Assembly (NCBI GenBank): GCA_015478945.1
Contig: JABUQX010004570.1
Coordinates: forward strand, 30,001-66,116
Direction of reading: 5' to 3'
Source: Trachelipus rathkii
Lineage: Eukaryota; Arthropoda; Malacostraca; Isopoda; Trachelipodidae
Length of the DNA stretch: 36,116 bases
Part shown: in pieces, positions 1 to 10,859 of the stretch
How the letters are laid out: each line of letters starts with the position of its first letter
Position numbering within the stretch: position 1 is the first letter of the stretch
Notes under the pieces: model-generated
What the model was told of the DNA's origin: nothing
Database searches by the model: none
The model's input: the letters and a program-made list of their open reading frames with translations, nothing else
Made by a program: the position numbers and the translations under genes

Positions 1-221
1 TGAAATAATGTGTAAAGAAAGAAAAGTGTAAAAAAAAAGTTTTGAAATGACACTGTAAACTTTATGAAGCCTCCTAAGCTCATATTAAATGGAAACTTTT
101 GTTTTTCTAAACCATTCATAGGTCGGGGGTATGTTGAAGATAAAGGTTCATGTCCAATGCATTTACGAGGAAAAATATTTATACATTTTTATATTTTCGC
201 TTAACTTTAAAATCTATCTAT
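1..221. other. AT-rich unique sequence, no gene seen
   Basis: I see no open frame with coding character, splice-bounded exon or repeat structure here. It has no mirror copy in the right half of the window. Confidence 0.5.
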
Positions 222-523
<302 letters not shown>

Positions 524-530
<7 letters not shown>

Positions 531-972
531 AGGAACTTTCGCTTTAAAAGGATGTTAACCGATATATATCGAACGAGCTATGTAATCGATTTTTTTTCGA
601 TTATTTCAAGGCAACAAGGTTGCCAATAACAGTTTTTTCTTTTTTTTTAAAGTTCATAAAGAGTAAACAAGATTAAATCGTGCTGAAGATGTCAAGCAGG
701 CTCGCATCTCCTGTTCAGTGGGGACGACGGACCACTCTCTGTCCCACCGTCGGCTCGAGCCCCTTAATAAAATAAATAAAAAAAAAATTAAAACAAAATT
801 AACATATAAAAATTAACATGATATAAAAAGCAACATGTGGCAACTTTTTCTCTTCTTCTATTGGAGGTTAAGTTAACACGTCACAGTGCATGGTTAGAGA
901 TTAGGGTTCAGCGATATTTCGATATGTAACATTTTTATGTAACATCCTTTTAAAGGGAAAGTGCCTATATAG
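524..972. mobile_element. MITE-like element with ~34-bp terminal inverted repeats
   Basis: The left end (524-557) carries ggaactttcgctttaaaagg followed by atgtta. The right end (939-972) carries its reverse complement, taacatccttttaaagggaa then agtgcc, with two mismatches over the core 25 bp. Both outer flanks read tatata, so a TA target duplication (Tc1/mariner style) is possible but cannot be separated from the surrounding (TA)n. The interior is about 380 bp, non-coding, with short palindromes (a cgat / atcg pair around 586-602 and ggcaac / gttgcc near 611-625) and a tRNA-like segment. At about 450 bp with no transposase, it fits a non-autonomous DNA transposon. The family was not identified. 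Confidence 0.55.
681..790 (+). other. tRNA-like / SINE-like segment inside the MITE
   Basis: A GC-richer island in AT-rich DNA. Around 711-719 a gttcagtgg string resembles an RNA polymerase III A box. At 752-762 ggctcgagccc matches a B box (GGTTCGANNCC type) at 9 of 11 positions. The two are about 35 bp apart, as in tRNA-derived SINEs. It is followed by an A-rich aataaaataaataaaa tail from about 766. No cloverleaf can be folded convincingly, so this is at best a degenerate tRNA-derived SINE head or the 3' end of a LINE. Confidence 0.25.
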
Positions 973-1004
973 AGCAGCAGCGGAAGAGTGAGCAGTTGGA
1001 GTGA

Positions 1005-1005
<1 letters not shown>

Positions 1006-1084
<79 letters not shown>
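1006..1084. repeat. (TA)n microsatellite
   Basis: Uninterrupted TA dinucleotide tract of about 79 bp. It follows the MITE-like element after a short gagcagcagcgg spacer. Confidence 0.95.
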
Positions 1085-1087
<3 letters not shown>

Positions 1088-1221
1088 CTTTGTGGCCAGT
1101 AGTGAATTGGCTGAACTGGCTTGACTGGCTTACGCCGCACTCATGGCTGATGCGTGCCGGTTGGCTGGTTTGACCGCTTTCATGGTGCACCCTCAAGTGC
1201 TTGACGTGATGAGTATTAGTT
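1085..1221. other. Unique GC-richer segment between TA tracts
   Basis: Contains a short run of tggct/tggcttg repeats (about 1108-1132). An open frame crosses it only because the flanking TA tract lacks stops. No recognised product. Confidence 0.4.
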
Positions 1222-1360
1222 TTATATATATATATAGTATATATATATATATATATTATTATTATTATATATATATTATTATTATATTATTACATATATA
1301 CATATATACATACATATACATATATATTATACATATATATTATTATTTATATAGTGAGAG

Positions 1361-1406
<46 letters not shown>

Positions 1407-1446
1407 ATTATTATATATATATTATTATATATTATATATATATATA
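1222..1446. repeat. Interrupted (TA)n/(TTA)n tract
   Basis: TA runs broken repeatedly by TTATTATTA triplets and tacatatata units. The irregular pattern could be real decay or unresolved repeat consensus. Confidence 0.85.
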
Positions 1447-1476
1447 CGCGTAACCCTATACCGAATACTATAAAAA

Positions 1477-1496
1477 GGAGCCATGAACATGGCTCC
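1477..1496. other. Perfect 8-bp stem hairpin, 4-nt loop
   Basis: ggagccat (1477-1484) and atggctcc (1489-1496) are perfect reverse complements around a gaac loop. No downstream T-run or gene context suggests a function. Confidence 0.5.
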
Positions 1497-1648
1497 AGGT
1501 AACTTTGAAAATCACGCAACACATGAACAATGATGTAGAGTTGAAAGATGGTTCCAGCAACATTGAATCATTTTATCACTTTATGTTAGGGTTAGGTTTG
1601 TTATTAACCACCCAAAGTCTCCTTACTAGTTTAGTCAGAAAGCTAAAT

Positions 1649-1657
<9 letters not shown>
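1497..1657. other. Short unique segment, no gene supported
   Basis: The open frame starting near 1505 runs straight into a (TA)n tract and ends there. No splice sites or domains were seen. Confidence 0.4.
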
Positions 1658-1728
<71 letters not shown>

Positions 1729-1820
1729 TATAGCATATATATAAAGAGTTAGTTATATATATATTAATATATATATTATATATTAGTTATATTATTATTA
1801 TTATTATATATAGTTATTAT

Positions 1821-1870
<50 letters not shown>

Positions 1871-1876
1871 ATATAA
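1658..1876. repeat. (TA)n tract followed by decayed TA/TTA sequence
   Basis: Pure TA to about 1724, preceded by a short CT run (ctctctct), then irregular TA with ttattattatta insertions to 1876. Confidence 0.9.
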
Positions 1877-1930
1877 TAAATTCCATTTGTGCTAAATCTC
1901 CTTTAACAAATTACAAACTTTTATTTAAAT

Positions 1931-2359
1931 ATGATACATAAGAGCAAGATATCCGAAGTATGTAAAGTGCTGCATAAATCTAAATCGCAGGAAACCATTT
2001 TTGAAAATAACATTACCTAAGCAATGAATAAAATGGGAGAAGAGCTTAGAAGAGTCAATAGAGTTTTGCTAGAAAATGATGCAAAATTTCAAAAATTGTT
2101 GGTAGATAATGAAACCTTTAAATTGGAGATGAAAAATGAAGCTAAGGTAAAAAGTGAAAAAATGGAAACAATTGTGGAGAAACAAAAATCATTTGAAGAT
2201 ACTTAGTCATTTGAAAAGTCACAAAATCGTCTTCAACAATCACTAAATAATATCCAAAATAATACGCAAAAAAATATGCAAGATTTTATGCTGTATATCA
2301 TGAAGGAAATGAAAGAATTAAAGCAAGATGTGTCTGAGGAAAAAAAAAATCTTCTTCAA
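1931..2359 (+). CDS. Candidate exon of a coiled-coil protein, two in-frame stops
   Basis: From an ATG at 1931 one reading frame runs to 2359 and has clear coding character: Lys/Glu-rich and strongly helical, with segments such as MGEELRRVNRVLLENDAKF, KSEKMETIVEKQKSFED and IMKEMKELKQDVSEEKKNL. The heptad-like spacing of Leu, Met and Ile suggests a coiled coil. The frame is interrupted by TAA at 2018-2020 and TAG at 2204-2206. Each is one C-to-T change from a Gln codon, and coding character continues across both. An internal ATG at 2024 lies just after the first stop. The exon closes with CAA followed by a good splice donor (gtgagt at 2360), in phase 0 with the next exon at 2553. No conserved domain is recognised. 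It is either a decaying gene or pseudogene, or a real gene with two consensus errors. It lies outside the palindrome, so no second copy is available for comparison. Confidence 0.5.
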
Positions 2360-2552
2360 GTGAGTATTAACGATTATTTCCTTTATATAAATATCACGTA
2401 GTAACTTTTTCCTAAATTTTGATCATATAACTTCAATCTCTGTTTATTTTAAAAGAATTTCAAATATAAATAATTTAAAAGAATTGCAGAATTAAGTTTG
2501 TTTTCAATTTCATAAAATAAATTTGGTTATATTCAATTTAATCATCTTTCAG

Positions 2553-2619
2553 CTGCAAAAGGCACCTACAGACCTTCAGACAGACGAGGTTGCAAATGCG
2601 GTTACAAATTCCACTCAGG
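2553..2619 (+). CDS. Candidate downstream exon of the coiled-coil gene
   Basis: A pyrimidine-containing acceptor (atcatctttcag, AG at 2551-2552) precedes 67 bp that continue the frame of the exon ending at 2359. It is phase 0 in, encoding 22 codons beginning [17 protein letters not shown], and leaves in phase 1 with a consensus donor (CAGG|gtaagaaa, GT at 2620-2621). The 193-bp intron between the exons is AT-rich. Matching phase and two consensus splice sites are the main support. The next intron runs into the (TA)n tract at 2655 and no third exon was found. Product unknown; the peptide is Gln/Thr/Asn-rich. Confidence 0.45.
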
Positions 2620-2650
2620 GTAAGAAAACCAATCACGCGCACACACATAC

Positions 2651-2861
<211 letters not shown>

Positions 2862-3333
2862 TTGCGAGTCGTAGACTCGGGGGACTTTCATGCATCAAAA
2901 ATGAGAGACTTGGGGACGTTTTGGATAAGAGGGACGACAATTTGGGTCAGTGTCCGAAACATTATAAAACTGTCCGAAATGCATTGCAACGTATTGTAGA
3001 TCGAAAAAATACGACGTCCCCATAACTCCCTCTGAACTCTTGACGAAAGTGGAAGACATACACCTCCTCAGTAGTCCGAGCGCCCTCTACAATAAAATGC
3101 GCAGTATCGTTTAGTTTTCTTTGTTTATTGGTGATGAGCGGTTGTGTTGTGACTTAAGGTCTTATCCAACATAATATTTAACCTTATTCTCCTTCCAATT
3201 CTTTTCTGCTTTTATTTTTTTTATGAAAGTTAATTAAATTTTCTTTTGAATGTTAGAATTTGATAAATATTAGGCTATGCACTACTAAAAAAATAATAAT
3301 TTTCAATTATGATATGAGCATATACCTTATAGG

Positions 3334-3339
<6 letters not shown>
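2862..3339. other. Unique sequence, no gene supported
   Basis: A moderate-GC patch (2,870-3,110) with short open frames on the plus strand but no splice-bounded exon or known domain. It pairs with 35,825-36,116, the outermost detectable contact of the palindrome. Confidence 0.5.
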
Positions 3340-3424
<85 letters not shown>

Positions 3425-3487
3425 ATTTTTTCTATATAGTCTCTCTATCTGACACTATATATTTATGAGCATATATAGCCTTATAGG

Positions 3488-3521
<34 letters not shown>
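3311..3521. repeat. Short direct duplication plus (TA)n tracts
   Basis: A block reading gagcatata..ccttataggtctttta occurs at 3,316-3,340 and again at 3,467-3,494, each followed by (TA)n. The mirror region of the right arm (about 35,575-35,610) seems to hold only one version, so the duplication may be a repeat-stutter or assembly product. Confidence 0.6.
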
Positions 3522-3523
<2 letters not shown>

Positions 3524-3539
3524 TCTATGGTTGAGCCAT

Positions 3540-4305
3540 AGTGTGTTAATATATATATTAATTATCTGTGGTTGAGCAGTCTCTGCCAGATCCTTAATGC
3601 TAAATTCGACCACAATCTAAAATAATTAGAGTGTGATCACGTTTTTTTTTTTTTTTTACTATGGTGTGATTCGACAATGTAAACAAAGTTTAATTGAGCC
3701 AGAGCTAAACTGAGGCTTAGGTCCAATTTGCACACTGAGCAAGTTTGTTTTTATTCTAAAATTATGCTTCAATAAATGGTACCCCATTATATATAGGCAG
3801 AATTTTAAATATAATGATGATTGTTAATAAAGGGATCGAATGAAAGGATACGTTTCAGTAATCTAGTGATTTTAAGCTGTGCCGGTAGTTAGCCCACATA
3901 ACTTTGGCAGTATTAAGGGTAGTAAATAGTTGAAACTGCTTTTACCAAAGTTTACAGATAATTTTTTTTTTTTTTTTTTTTTTTTTTTGTATTTAGATTG
4001 GGACAAATTATTCAAAAAATTTGGCCTAATTTTCTTTACCATGGGAAGCAATGTAAGATAAATCAAACGTTGCAATCAACCATATCACATCAATACTATG
4101 ACCATCTAGGCCTATAGTTTTTACTTTGTTGGATTGAACAGGAACAAGAAGTTTCATTTTCGGGTGGAGATATATAAAGATTAGATGGATCTGTGATATT
4201 AAAATGCTTTTATACAGTACTTTCATGGAGGCATGCATAGCTGGAGCCAAAGTATGGAACAGAATTAAAAAATTTTAGGGGTTAGCTGAAGTTGAGCAAA
4301 AAATA
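3540..4305. other. Unique AT-rich sequence with T-runs, no gene
   Basis: Includes poly-T runs at about 3,641-3,657 and 3,962-3,988. The mirror copy at 34,980-35,260 has the corresponding A-run at 35,039-35,055, shorter by about ten bases. No coding signal was recognised in six frames. Confidence 0.5.
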
Positions 4306-4307
4306 AA

Positions 4308-4402
4308 TATATATATATATATTAAGCAGCTAAGTATATATATATAAGCATATATGCAGGGAAAGAAGGTTGGCATATATATATATATATATATATATGT
4401 TG

Positions 4403-4432
<30 letters not shown>
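4308..4432. repeat. Interrupted (TA)n tract
   Basis: TA runs separated by short insertions such as gcagctaagta and gcagggaaagaaggttgg. Confidence 0.85.
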
Positions 4433-4434
<2 letters not shown>

Positions 4435-4443
4435 TAATAGTAG

Positions 4444-4620
4444 AACTGAAGGTATTCAATGCCACTTTTTATAAAAATCATAGCACTGACTCTAAAAATT
4501 AATGAAGAATTAAAAAAAATACAAATGACTGACGTCTTTAGGGAAAAAAGTTACATCCTGTCAAAGTTTAAAAAAATATCATAGCCTTTTCTTATAGTCG
4601 AATGGACCTGAACTCCATCT
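4444..4620 (+). repeat. Left arm of a ~1.4-kb imperfect inverted repeat
   Basis: Reverse-complement partner of 5,715-5,870. Shared strings include gacgtcttta (4,531-4,540) against taaagacgtt (5,796-5,805), and the segments around aaaaaaatatcatagccttt against gaaaagcttatgaaattttt. By eye identity is roughly 75 percent. The pair brackets the 331-bp tandem units. Confidence 0.6.
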
Positions 4621-4762
4621 TATCGCAGATTATGAAATAGGCGATAATAAAAATTGCGAGAATTCGAAAAATATAGCCAATAATTATATTACATAACCTT
4701 AGTGTAGAAAGATATCTTTAAAAAATTTTACTAAAAGATTCTTTACATATGGGATAAATATT

Positions 4763-4921
4763 ATATATAGCAGTAGAGTATATATATATATATATATATA
4801 TGTTAAGTTGCTATATATATAAGCATATATATGTCCTCTATATAGTATATATATATTAGTTATATTATATAGCAAGTATATATATATATATATATAGTAT
4901 ATAAGAGTATAGAGTATGTGT
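4763..4921. repeat. Irregular TA-rich tract
   Basis: TA runs mixed with gttaagttgc, gtcctctatatag and tatagcaag insertions. Confidence 0.75.
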
Positions 4922-4929
4922 ATTAGCCC

Positions 4930-5260
4930 CTACCGTATATGTTAGACTTACATTCACAGAAACCTAGATCCATCTAGGTCAGGTTTTGGTATAGCAATGG
5001 CATTGATGATCCATTGATCCATAAGTTAGATTTAGGCATATAGCATTGACAATCCATACAGGTTATTTTTCAGTTTACAACCTTTCAAGTTCAGGTTATG
5101 ATAAGTTTTATTAATTGTTCACAATAAAGCTGTGTAAATTAACAAATCATATCATAACCTGAATTAGGAAGTTCCAAAACTGAAGGCTTTTGTATATGGA
5201 TCATCGGTGTCATATACCTTAACTTATATGGATCATTGATGCTGTATACCTAGACCCAAC
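4930..5260. repeat. 331-bp tandem unit, copy 1
   Basis: Base-by-base comparison shows this block is identical to 5,261-5,591, with no mismatch and a 331-bp period. Internally it is an imperfect palindrome: ttcaggttatgata (5,090-5,103) is the exact reverse complement of tatcataacctgaa (5,150-5,163). The sequence around ggtatagcaatggcattgat (from 4,988) is mirrored by the end of the unit (atcattgatgctgtatacc, to 5,250). Confidence 0.9.
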
Positions 5261-5591
5261 CTACCGTATATGTTAGACTTACATTCACAGAAACCTAGAT
5301 CCATCTAGGTCAGGTTTTGGTATAGCAATGGCATTGATGATCCATTGATCCATAAGTTAGATTTAGGCATATAGCATTGACAATCCATACAGGTTATTTT
5401 TCAGTTTACAACCTTTCAAGTTCAGGTTATGATAAGTTTTATTAATTGTTCACAATAAAGCTGTGTAAATTAACAAATCATATCATAACCTGAATTAGGA
5501 AGTTCCAAAACTGAAGGCTTTTGTATATGGATCATCGGTGTCATATACCTTAACTTATATGGATCATTGATGCTGTATACCTAGACCCAAC
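5261..5591. repeat. 331-bp tandem unit, copy 2
   Basis: Exact repeat of 4,930-5,260. The downstream flank restores the complete terminus (cctagattgatc, ending 5,602) that copy 1 lacks. Confidence 0.9.
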
Positions 5592-5599
5592 CTAGATTG

Positions 5600-5602
<3 letters not shown>
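5298..5602. mobile_element. ~305-bp foldback (snap-back) MITE-like element
   Basis: The left end reads gatccatctaggtcaggttt then tggtata. The right end in reverse complement reads gatcaatctaggttgggtct then aggtata. Inverted homology continues inward (tgatccat..ataagtta) to a central ttcaggttatgata / tatcataacctgaa stem around a ~46-nt loop, so the element is palindromic end to end. It sits directly against a (TA)n tract at 5,603. There is no coding capacity and the family is unknown. Confidence 0.6.

Positions 5603-5680
<78 letters not shown>
5603..5680. repeat. (TA)n microsatellite
   Basis: Pure TA tract of about 78 bp abutting the foldback element. Confidence 0.95.
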
Positions 5681-5683
<3 letters not shown>

Positions 5684-5714
5684 AATTTTACCTCAAAATT
5701 TTTATGGTCACCTA

Positions 5715-5870
5715 GGGCTACTTTCATTCAGTTGTAGGATAGGAAAAGCTTATGAAATTTTTTTAAAACTTTTAGACGCTGTAACTTTTTTTTCTTAAAG
5801 ACGTTAGTATTTTTTATTATTCTTCATTATTATTTTTTAAAAATCGACATTGAAGACCGTCTTCTTTATT
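5715..5870 (-). repeat. Right arm of the ~1.4-kb imperfect inverted repeat
   Basis: Partner of 4,444-4,620. It ends near gtcttctttatt, and homology fades both inward (towards the TA tract) and outward. Confidence 0.6.
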
Positions 5871-5879
5871 ATTACCAAA

Positions 5880-6357
5880 ATTATAATGCAATGAATGGCA
5901 TCAGAGGCTGAGCCGGAGATGGAGACAAATAATTTTAAATTGTATATTCAGAGTCAAACTTGGCACTGAGGATTTTAAAATGGAGCCAGTATAAAGATTT
6001 ACAGATTCCGTATTCATGCTTTTATCACAAAATATTATAAAATTGATCCTTAATAATTCTAATTTCTTTTACTGATTTCAATGAAACTTACTGAAAATTT
6101 GAGAAATATGTTGTAATTAAGAAAAATTGAAATGAAAACCTCTGGAGCCCCATAAAATATTTTTACAAGCAGGTAAAACTTCATTCTTATATTTGTCTAT
6201 GGAGAAAATATTTTTAAAAAATGTAGCTAGTTTTTAGATTTTCATGAAACTTAAATAAAATGTTTATAATGAGCTGAAAAGAGAAAAAAAAAACTGAGAA
6301 ATGATTTCAAAAGTTATGAAGTCTTTAACTTTTTAATTTTTACGGTATGCAAAATTA
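5880..6357. other. AT-rich unique sequence containing one arm of an inverted repeat
   Basis: 6,035-6,150 is the left arm of the inverted repeat described next. The remainder carries poly-A/T runs and no coding signal. Confidence 0.5.
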
Positions 6358-6430
6358 ATGTCACTTCCATATATAGCATATGTTAGAGTATATATATATA
6401 TGTTATTAAGGTTGCTACACTCGACAGCGA

Positions 6431-6514
<84 letters not shown>

Positions 6515-6905
6515 TGTTTCTAAAAATCTTTACTGGCTTATAATTGCAAGCTGTAAAGTAATAAATACTTTATTATTTTACCATCACTCAAAGGTCAGGG
6601 GGTACAGGGATGCATAGATTCCAATAGAAAATTGTTTGTGTGACATGCTCGTAGAAAAATTAATAAAAAAAATCATGAGCTCTGATAGATCTTAATTAAC
6701 TTTTTCCTAATTAAAAATATTTATTTAAAAAAATATTAGAATGCCATTTCATTGGATTCTGTACGATTGTAATTTTTTGGGGGAGATGATCTCAAATGAT
6801 TTTCTTTACAATTTTCCTTAATTACAACCTATTTCTAACATTTTCAGTAAGTTTCATTAAAAGCAGCGAAAGGTGCCTGATTGATAAGGGTCAAAATCTG
6901 GGTAG
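6035..6905. repeat. Imperfect inverted repeat centred on (TA)n
   Basis: The left arm 6,035-6,150 contains tgaaacttactgaaaat (6,082-6,098). The right arm 6,790-6,905 contains the exact reverse complement attttcagtaagtttca (6,840-6,856). Flanking strings (ttgtaattaag / cttaattacaa, ttgatcctta / taagggtcaa) extend the match to about 115 bp at roughly 70-75 percent identity. The axis falls at about 6,469, inside the TA tract. The arm interiors (6,150-6,360 and 6,540-6,790) do not match. Confidence 0.6.
6386..6510. repeat. (TA)n tract at the axis of the 6,035-6,905 inverted repeat
   Basis: TA repeats with short interruptions (gttattaaggttgctacactcg; tgttatatatacat). Confidence 0.9.
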
Positions 6906-7505
6906 AAATTGAATTTTCATTCTTTTTTATTTTTTTTCCTTTATAGATTTGATATTTCACACATGGCTTCTGTAACGCATTTACATATATTTTGTGTTCA
7001 TGTTACAACAAAAATATTAATATCAAAAAGATAGGGTGTGGTGATATGAAACTCATATTGTTAAACTGGTGATATTAAACTTTTAGATATGGGTTAGAGC
7101 AGTACAAGGACCTCATTTGAAAATGGATAGCAATTTAAACACAATAATTTTCAAAAATTATTTGAAAAATGTTCAACTTATCCAAATATAAATTTTAATA
7201 GTTCAATTTAAAGCTCTATAAAAGTGTATTCATATATTATGAATGAAATTCAGAAAAAATTAAACATTTAAAAAATGGGTGTTGTTAGGGAGTAAAAATA
7301 AAGTTGTTTGAATATGAAAAATTATGGGACTCAAACCTTTGATGTAACTCAAAAATTTAAAAGCTAGAGCTAAAGTTTACAAATCATTCTGTGTGGTCTT
7401 TAGGGAGTTTTTAATGTTATCAATTTTGCAATATTATATTTTTTCTTAACATTATAATTTTTAATAATCTGGCCTCCAACTAAAGTCATGTCCTGACTTC
7501 ACAAT
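6906..7505. other. Unique AT-rich sequence, no gene seen
   Basis: No exon with splice sites and coding bias was identified on either strand. Confidence 0.5.
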
Positions 7506-7583
7506 ATATATATATATGTTGTTATATATATATATATATATAAGTTATTTATATATATATGTTATTGTTGTTGTTGTTGTTGT

Positions 7584-7622
<39 letters not shown>

Positions 7623-7651
7623 GGTATATCTAGTAATATTCGATGGTTAGT

Positions 7652-7735
<84 letters not shown>

Positions 7736-7738
7736 GTG
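7506..7738. repeat. (TA)n tracts with a (GTT)n insert
   Basis: TA runs surround gttattgttgttgttgttgt (about 7,560-7,584). A long pure TA block runs from about 7,668 to 7,733. Confidence 0.9.
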
Positions 7739-7743
7739 TAGGC

Positions 7744-7763
7744 AGGGGGGCACTTGCCCCCCT
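7744..7763. other. G/C-rich hairpin, possible transposon terminus
   Basis: aggggggca and tgcccccct are perfect reverse complements around a 2-nt loop. Such ggggggcayttgcccccc foldbacks, here beside gtaggc, are common near ends of some animal DNA transposons. No partner terminus was found nearby. Confidence 0.35.
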
Positions 7764-7764
7764 A

Positions 7765-8520
7765 AATCTTGGCGAAATAAAAAACTGAACCTTAGATGTT
7801 TGCCAGACGACGTTTTTAAGGTTTTGTTAGTATAAAAACTGAAAAAAAGGTACATCAATCGTTAGATTCTGAATGAGTAAATTACTAATTACTAACATAT
7901 TACAAACATTTTTTTTTATAGTTTTAATATGTTTTCATTTTCATATTGGCTTGAAGTCAACTAGCTGTGTGCTTTTTATTCAGCTAGCTTCTTCAGTCAG
8001 TATTCTCTGCTGGAACTCTCAGTATGTCGATAGCATTTGGCAGCTGATAAAGATTCATCGTTGGAGCCGATGTAAATTGTGTTTCTTATTGTTCTGTTGG
8101 GTGTACTTTTCTTAAACTAAGTGAATGTAAATCAGAAAATAAAAATAGGTTTTCTAAGTTTCTGATGATGTCACTGAATTGGCTGCTTCTGTTGGGAATC
8201 TTGAGGGGTTGTGTTTTAGAGAGCTGTTAGGTGGCAAATGAATTTCAAGCAAAAGGTTTATAGTACACATTAACAAATCAAATAGTTTTAATTATGACAT
8301 AAATAAGAAATAGCTGGAGACTGCTGTAAATGAAGGGATTTTGACATGTATTTTAGCAATTTTAAATTGTCAGAGCATGGTTTAATATAGAAAAAGAGGT
8401 AACAAAAAGATAGAAATAACAATTCATATTGTTGCATATAAGAGTAAGAAAGTATTATCAAGCTTCATAATAGCTATGAAAACTGTGCAGAAGCTTAAGC
8501 CTCTTACCTAAGAAACTAGT
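7765..8520. other. Unique sequence, no gene supported
   Basis: An 80-codon frame at 7,873-8,115 follows a polypyrimidine-AG (ending 7,920) but has no recognisable domain, and its mirror in the right arm is unreadable. Confidence 0.4.
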
Positions 8521-8524
8521 TAAT

Positions 8525-8875
8525 TAATTGAAATTAAACATTCTCAACTTCTTCAGCCTCTCCTCGTAGCTCAACCTCAAACCCAGAAATCATCTATGTT
8601 GCTCCAGTGCATCTATTTCTTTTCTTAAATAAGAGTACAAACTTGTGCACAATACTCTAATACTGGCCAAGCACAGCTGTTATACAGCTTACTTATGACC
8701 TCTTTTCTCTTGTAAAGAACATTTCTTTTTGTTATACTAAGCATCTTGTTAGCTCTATTCTTTGCTCCCAAATACTGACGAGCCACTTTGAGATTACTGG
8801 ATATAATCAAACAAATCATTTTCTTGCTCCACAGGCTCAAGCCAATCCCCATTCATATTGTAGTTAAATCTTTCA
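8525..8875 (-). pseudogene. CR1-like LINE reverse transcriptase C-terminus, broken
   Basis: Read on the minus strand from 8,875, three successive frames give the end of a CR1/L2-type non-LTR reverse transcriptase. First comes YNMNGDWLEPVEQENDL, then SSNLKVARQYLGAKNRANKM and KEVISKLYNSCAWPVLEYCA, then LRKEIDALEQHR, a stop, and FLGLRLSYEERLKKLRMF (SYEERLKKL at 8,548-8,571). In intact relatives these lie in one frame as the thumb region (KEVxxxLYxSxVRPxLEYxxQVW) plus the conserved L-SYEERLK-L tail. At least two frameshifts and one stop make this a relic. It represents only about the last 110 residues, with no catalytic motifs. The mirror copy lies around 27,480-28,010 but is too noisy to translate. 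Confidence 0.7.
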
Positions 8876-8879
8876 TTCA

Positions 8880-9560
8880 AGTAACAAACATAAAGAACTA
8901 TACATTTTTACTATTTAAATTTATTTGTCACTTATCTGCTAACCCACCTCTACTGAGGTCTCTCACCACTACTGAGAAAGTATTTTTTTTTTTACAAGAC
9001 CATGATTAAAGAACTGGGGATTACTATAGGTAAATAAACAGGAAAACATTTAGTAAGATTTGAGAAAATTCTTTATCAGAAACAAGTAGTTCATATTTGG
9101 ATTGATTTGTTTTGGGATGTTATAGCTATTAGTTCACTTTCAACTTTTAAAAATAGGCTGGTTTGGTAGGTATAAAAGTGTTTTGAGAAATATTGTATAT
9201 TTAAATCGCGTTGTTCTTTTTGTTTCAATGGGACTTTGTTTTGAAAAGTAGTTGTCTCAGAAATTAAAAAAATAAGATAAATGCATACTTGAATTTATTG
9301 TGAGTTGACAGCTGTGGTTGACTATTGTGTGTAACATTAGTTTATTATCTTCCTTTTAACTTAAATTGAATGTACGATAGAGTAGGACAGTAGTGGTGGC
9401 AAAAATAATTTGTTAAATAATAAATTAATATCTTTATTGGTAGTTAGAAGAAATGCTTACTTTCATTGAAATTAACTGTAATTTTAAGAGGTACTTTTCA
9501 AAAAGGAAATATTTTCTGGTTCTGGCTAGAACTGGAACCAGATTAAAATTCTAAATTCCT
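8880..9560. other. Unique sequence, no gene seen
   Basis: Paired with 26,465-26,940 in the right arm (shared strings ctgtcaaccacagctg and cccattgaaacaaaaagaac on the complement). No exon identified. Confidence 0.5.

Positions 9561-10859
<1,299 letters not shown>

Noticed and set aside
1085..1221. Tandem tggct words as a minisatellite
   Set aside because: Too few and too irregular units to call a repeat array.
4930..5591. CRISPR-like or satellite array
   Set aside because: Only two copies of a 331-bp unit with no spacers; eukaryotic context. No CRISPR repeat pattern is present anywhere.
7873..8115. 80-codon hydrophobic frame as a membrane protein
   Set aside because: Phe/Leu/Ile richness follows from T-rich DNA; no domain and no support from the mirror copy.
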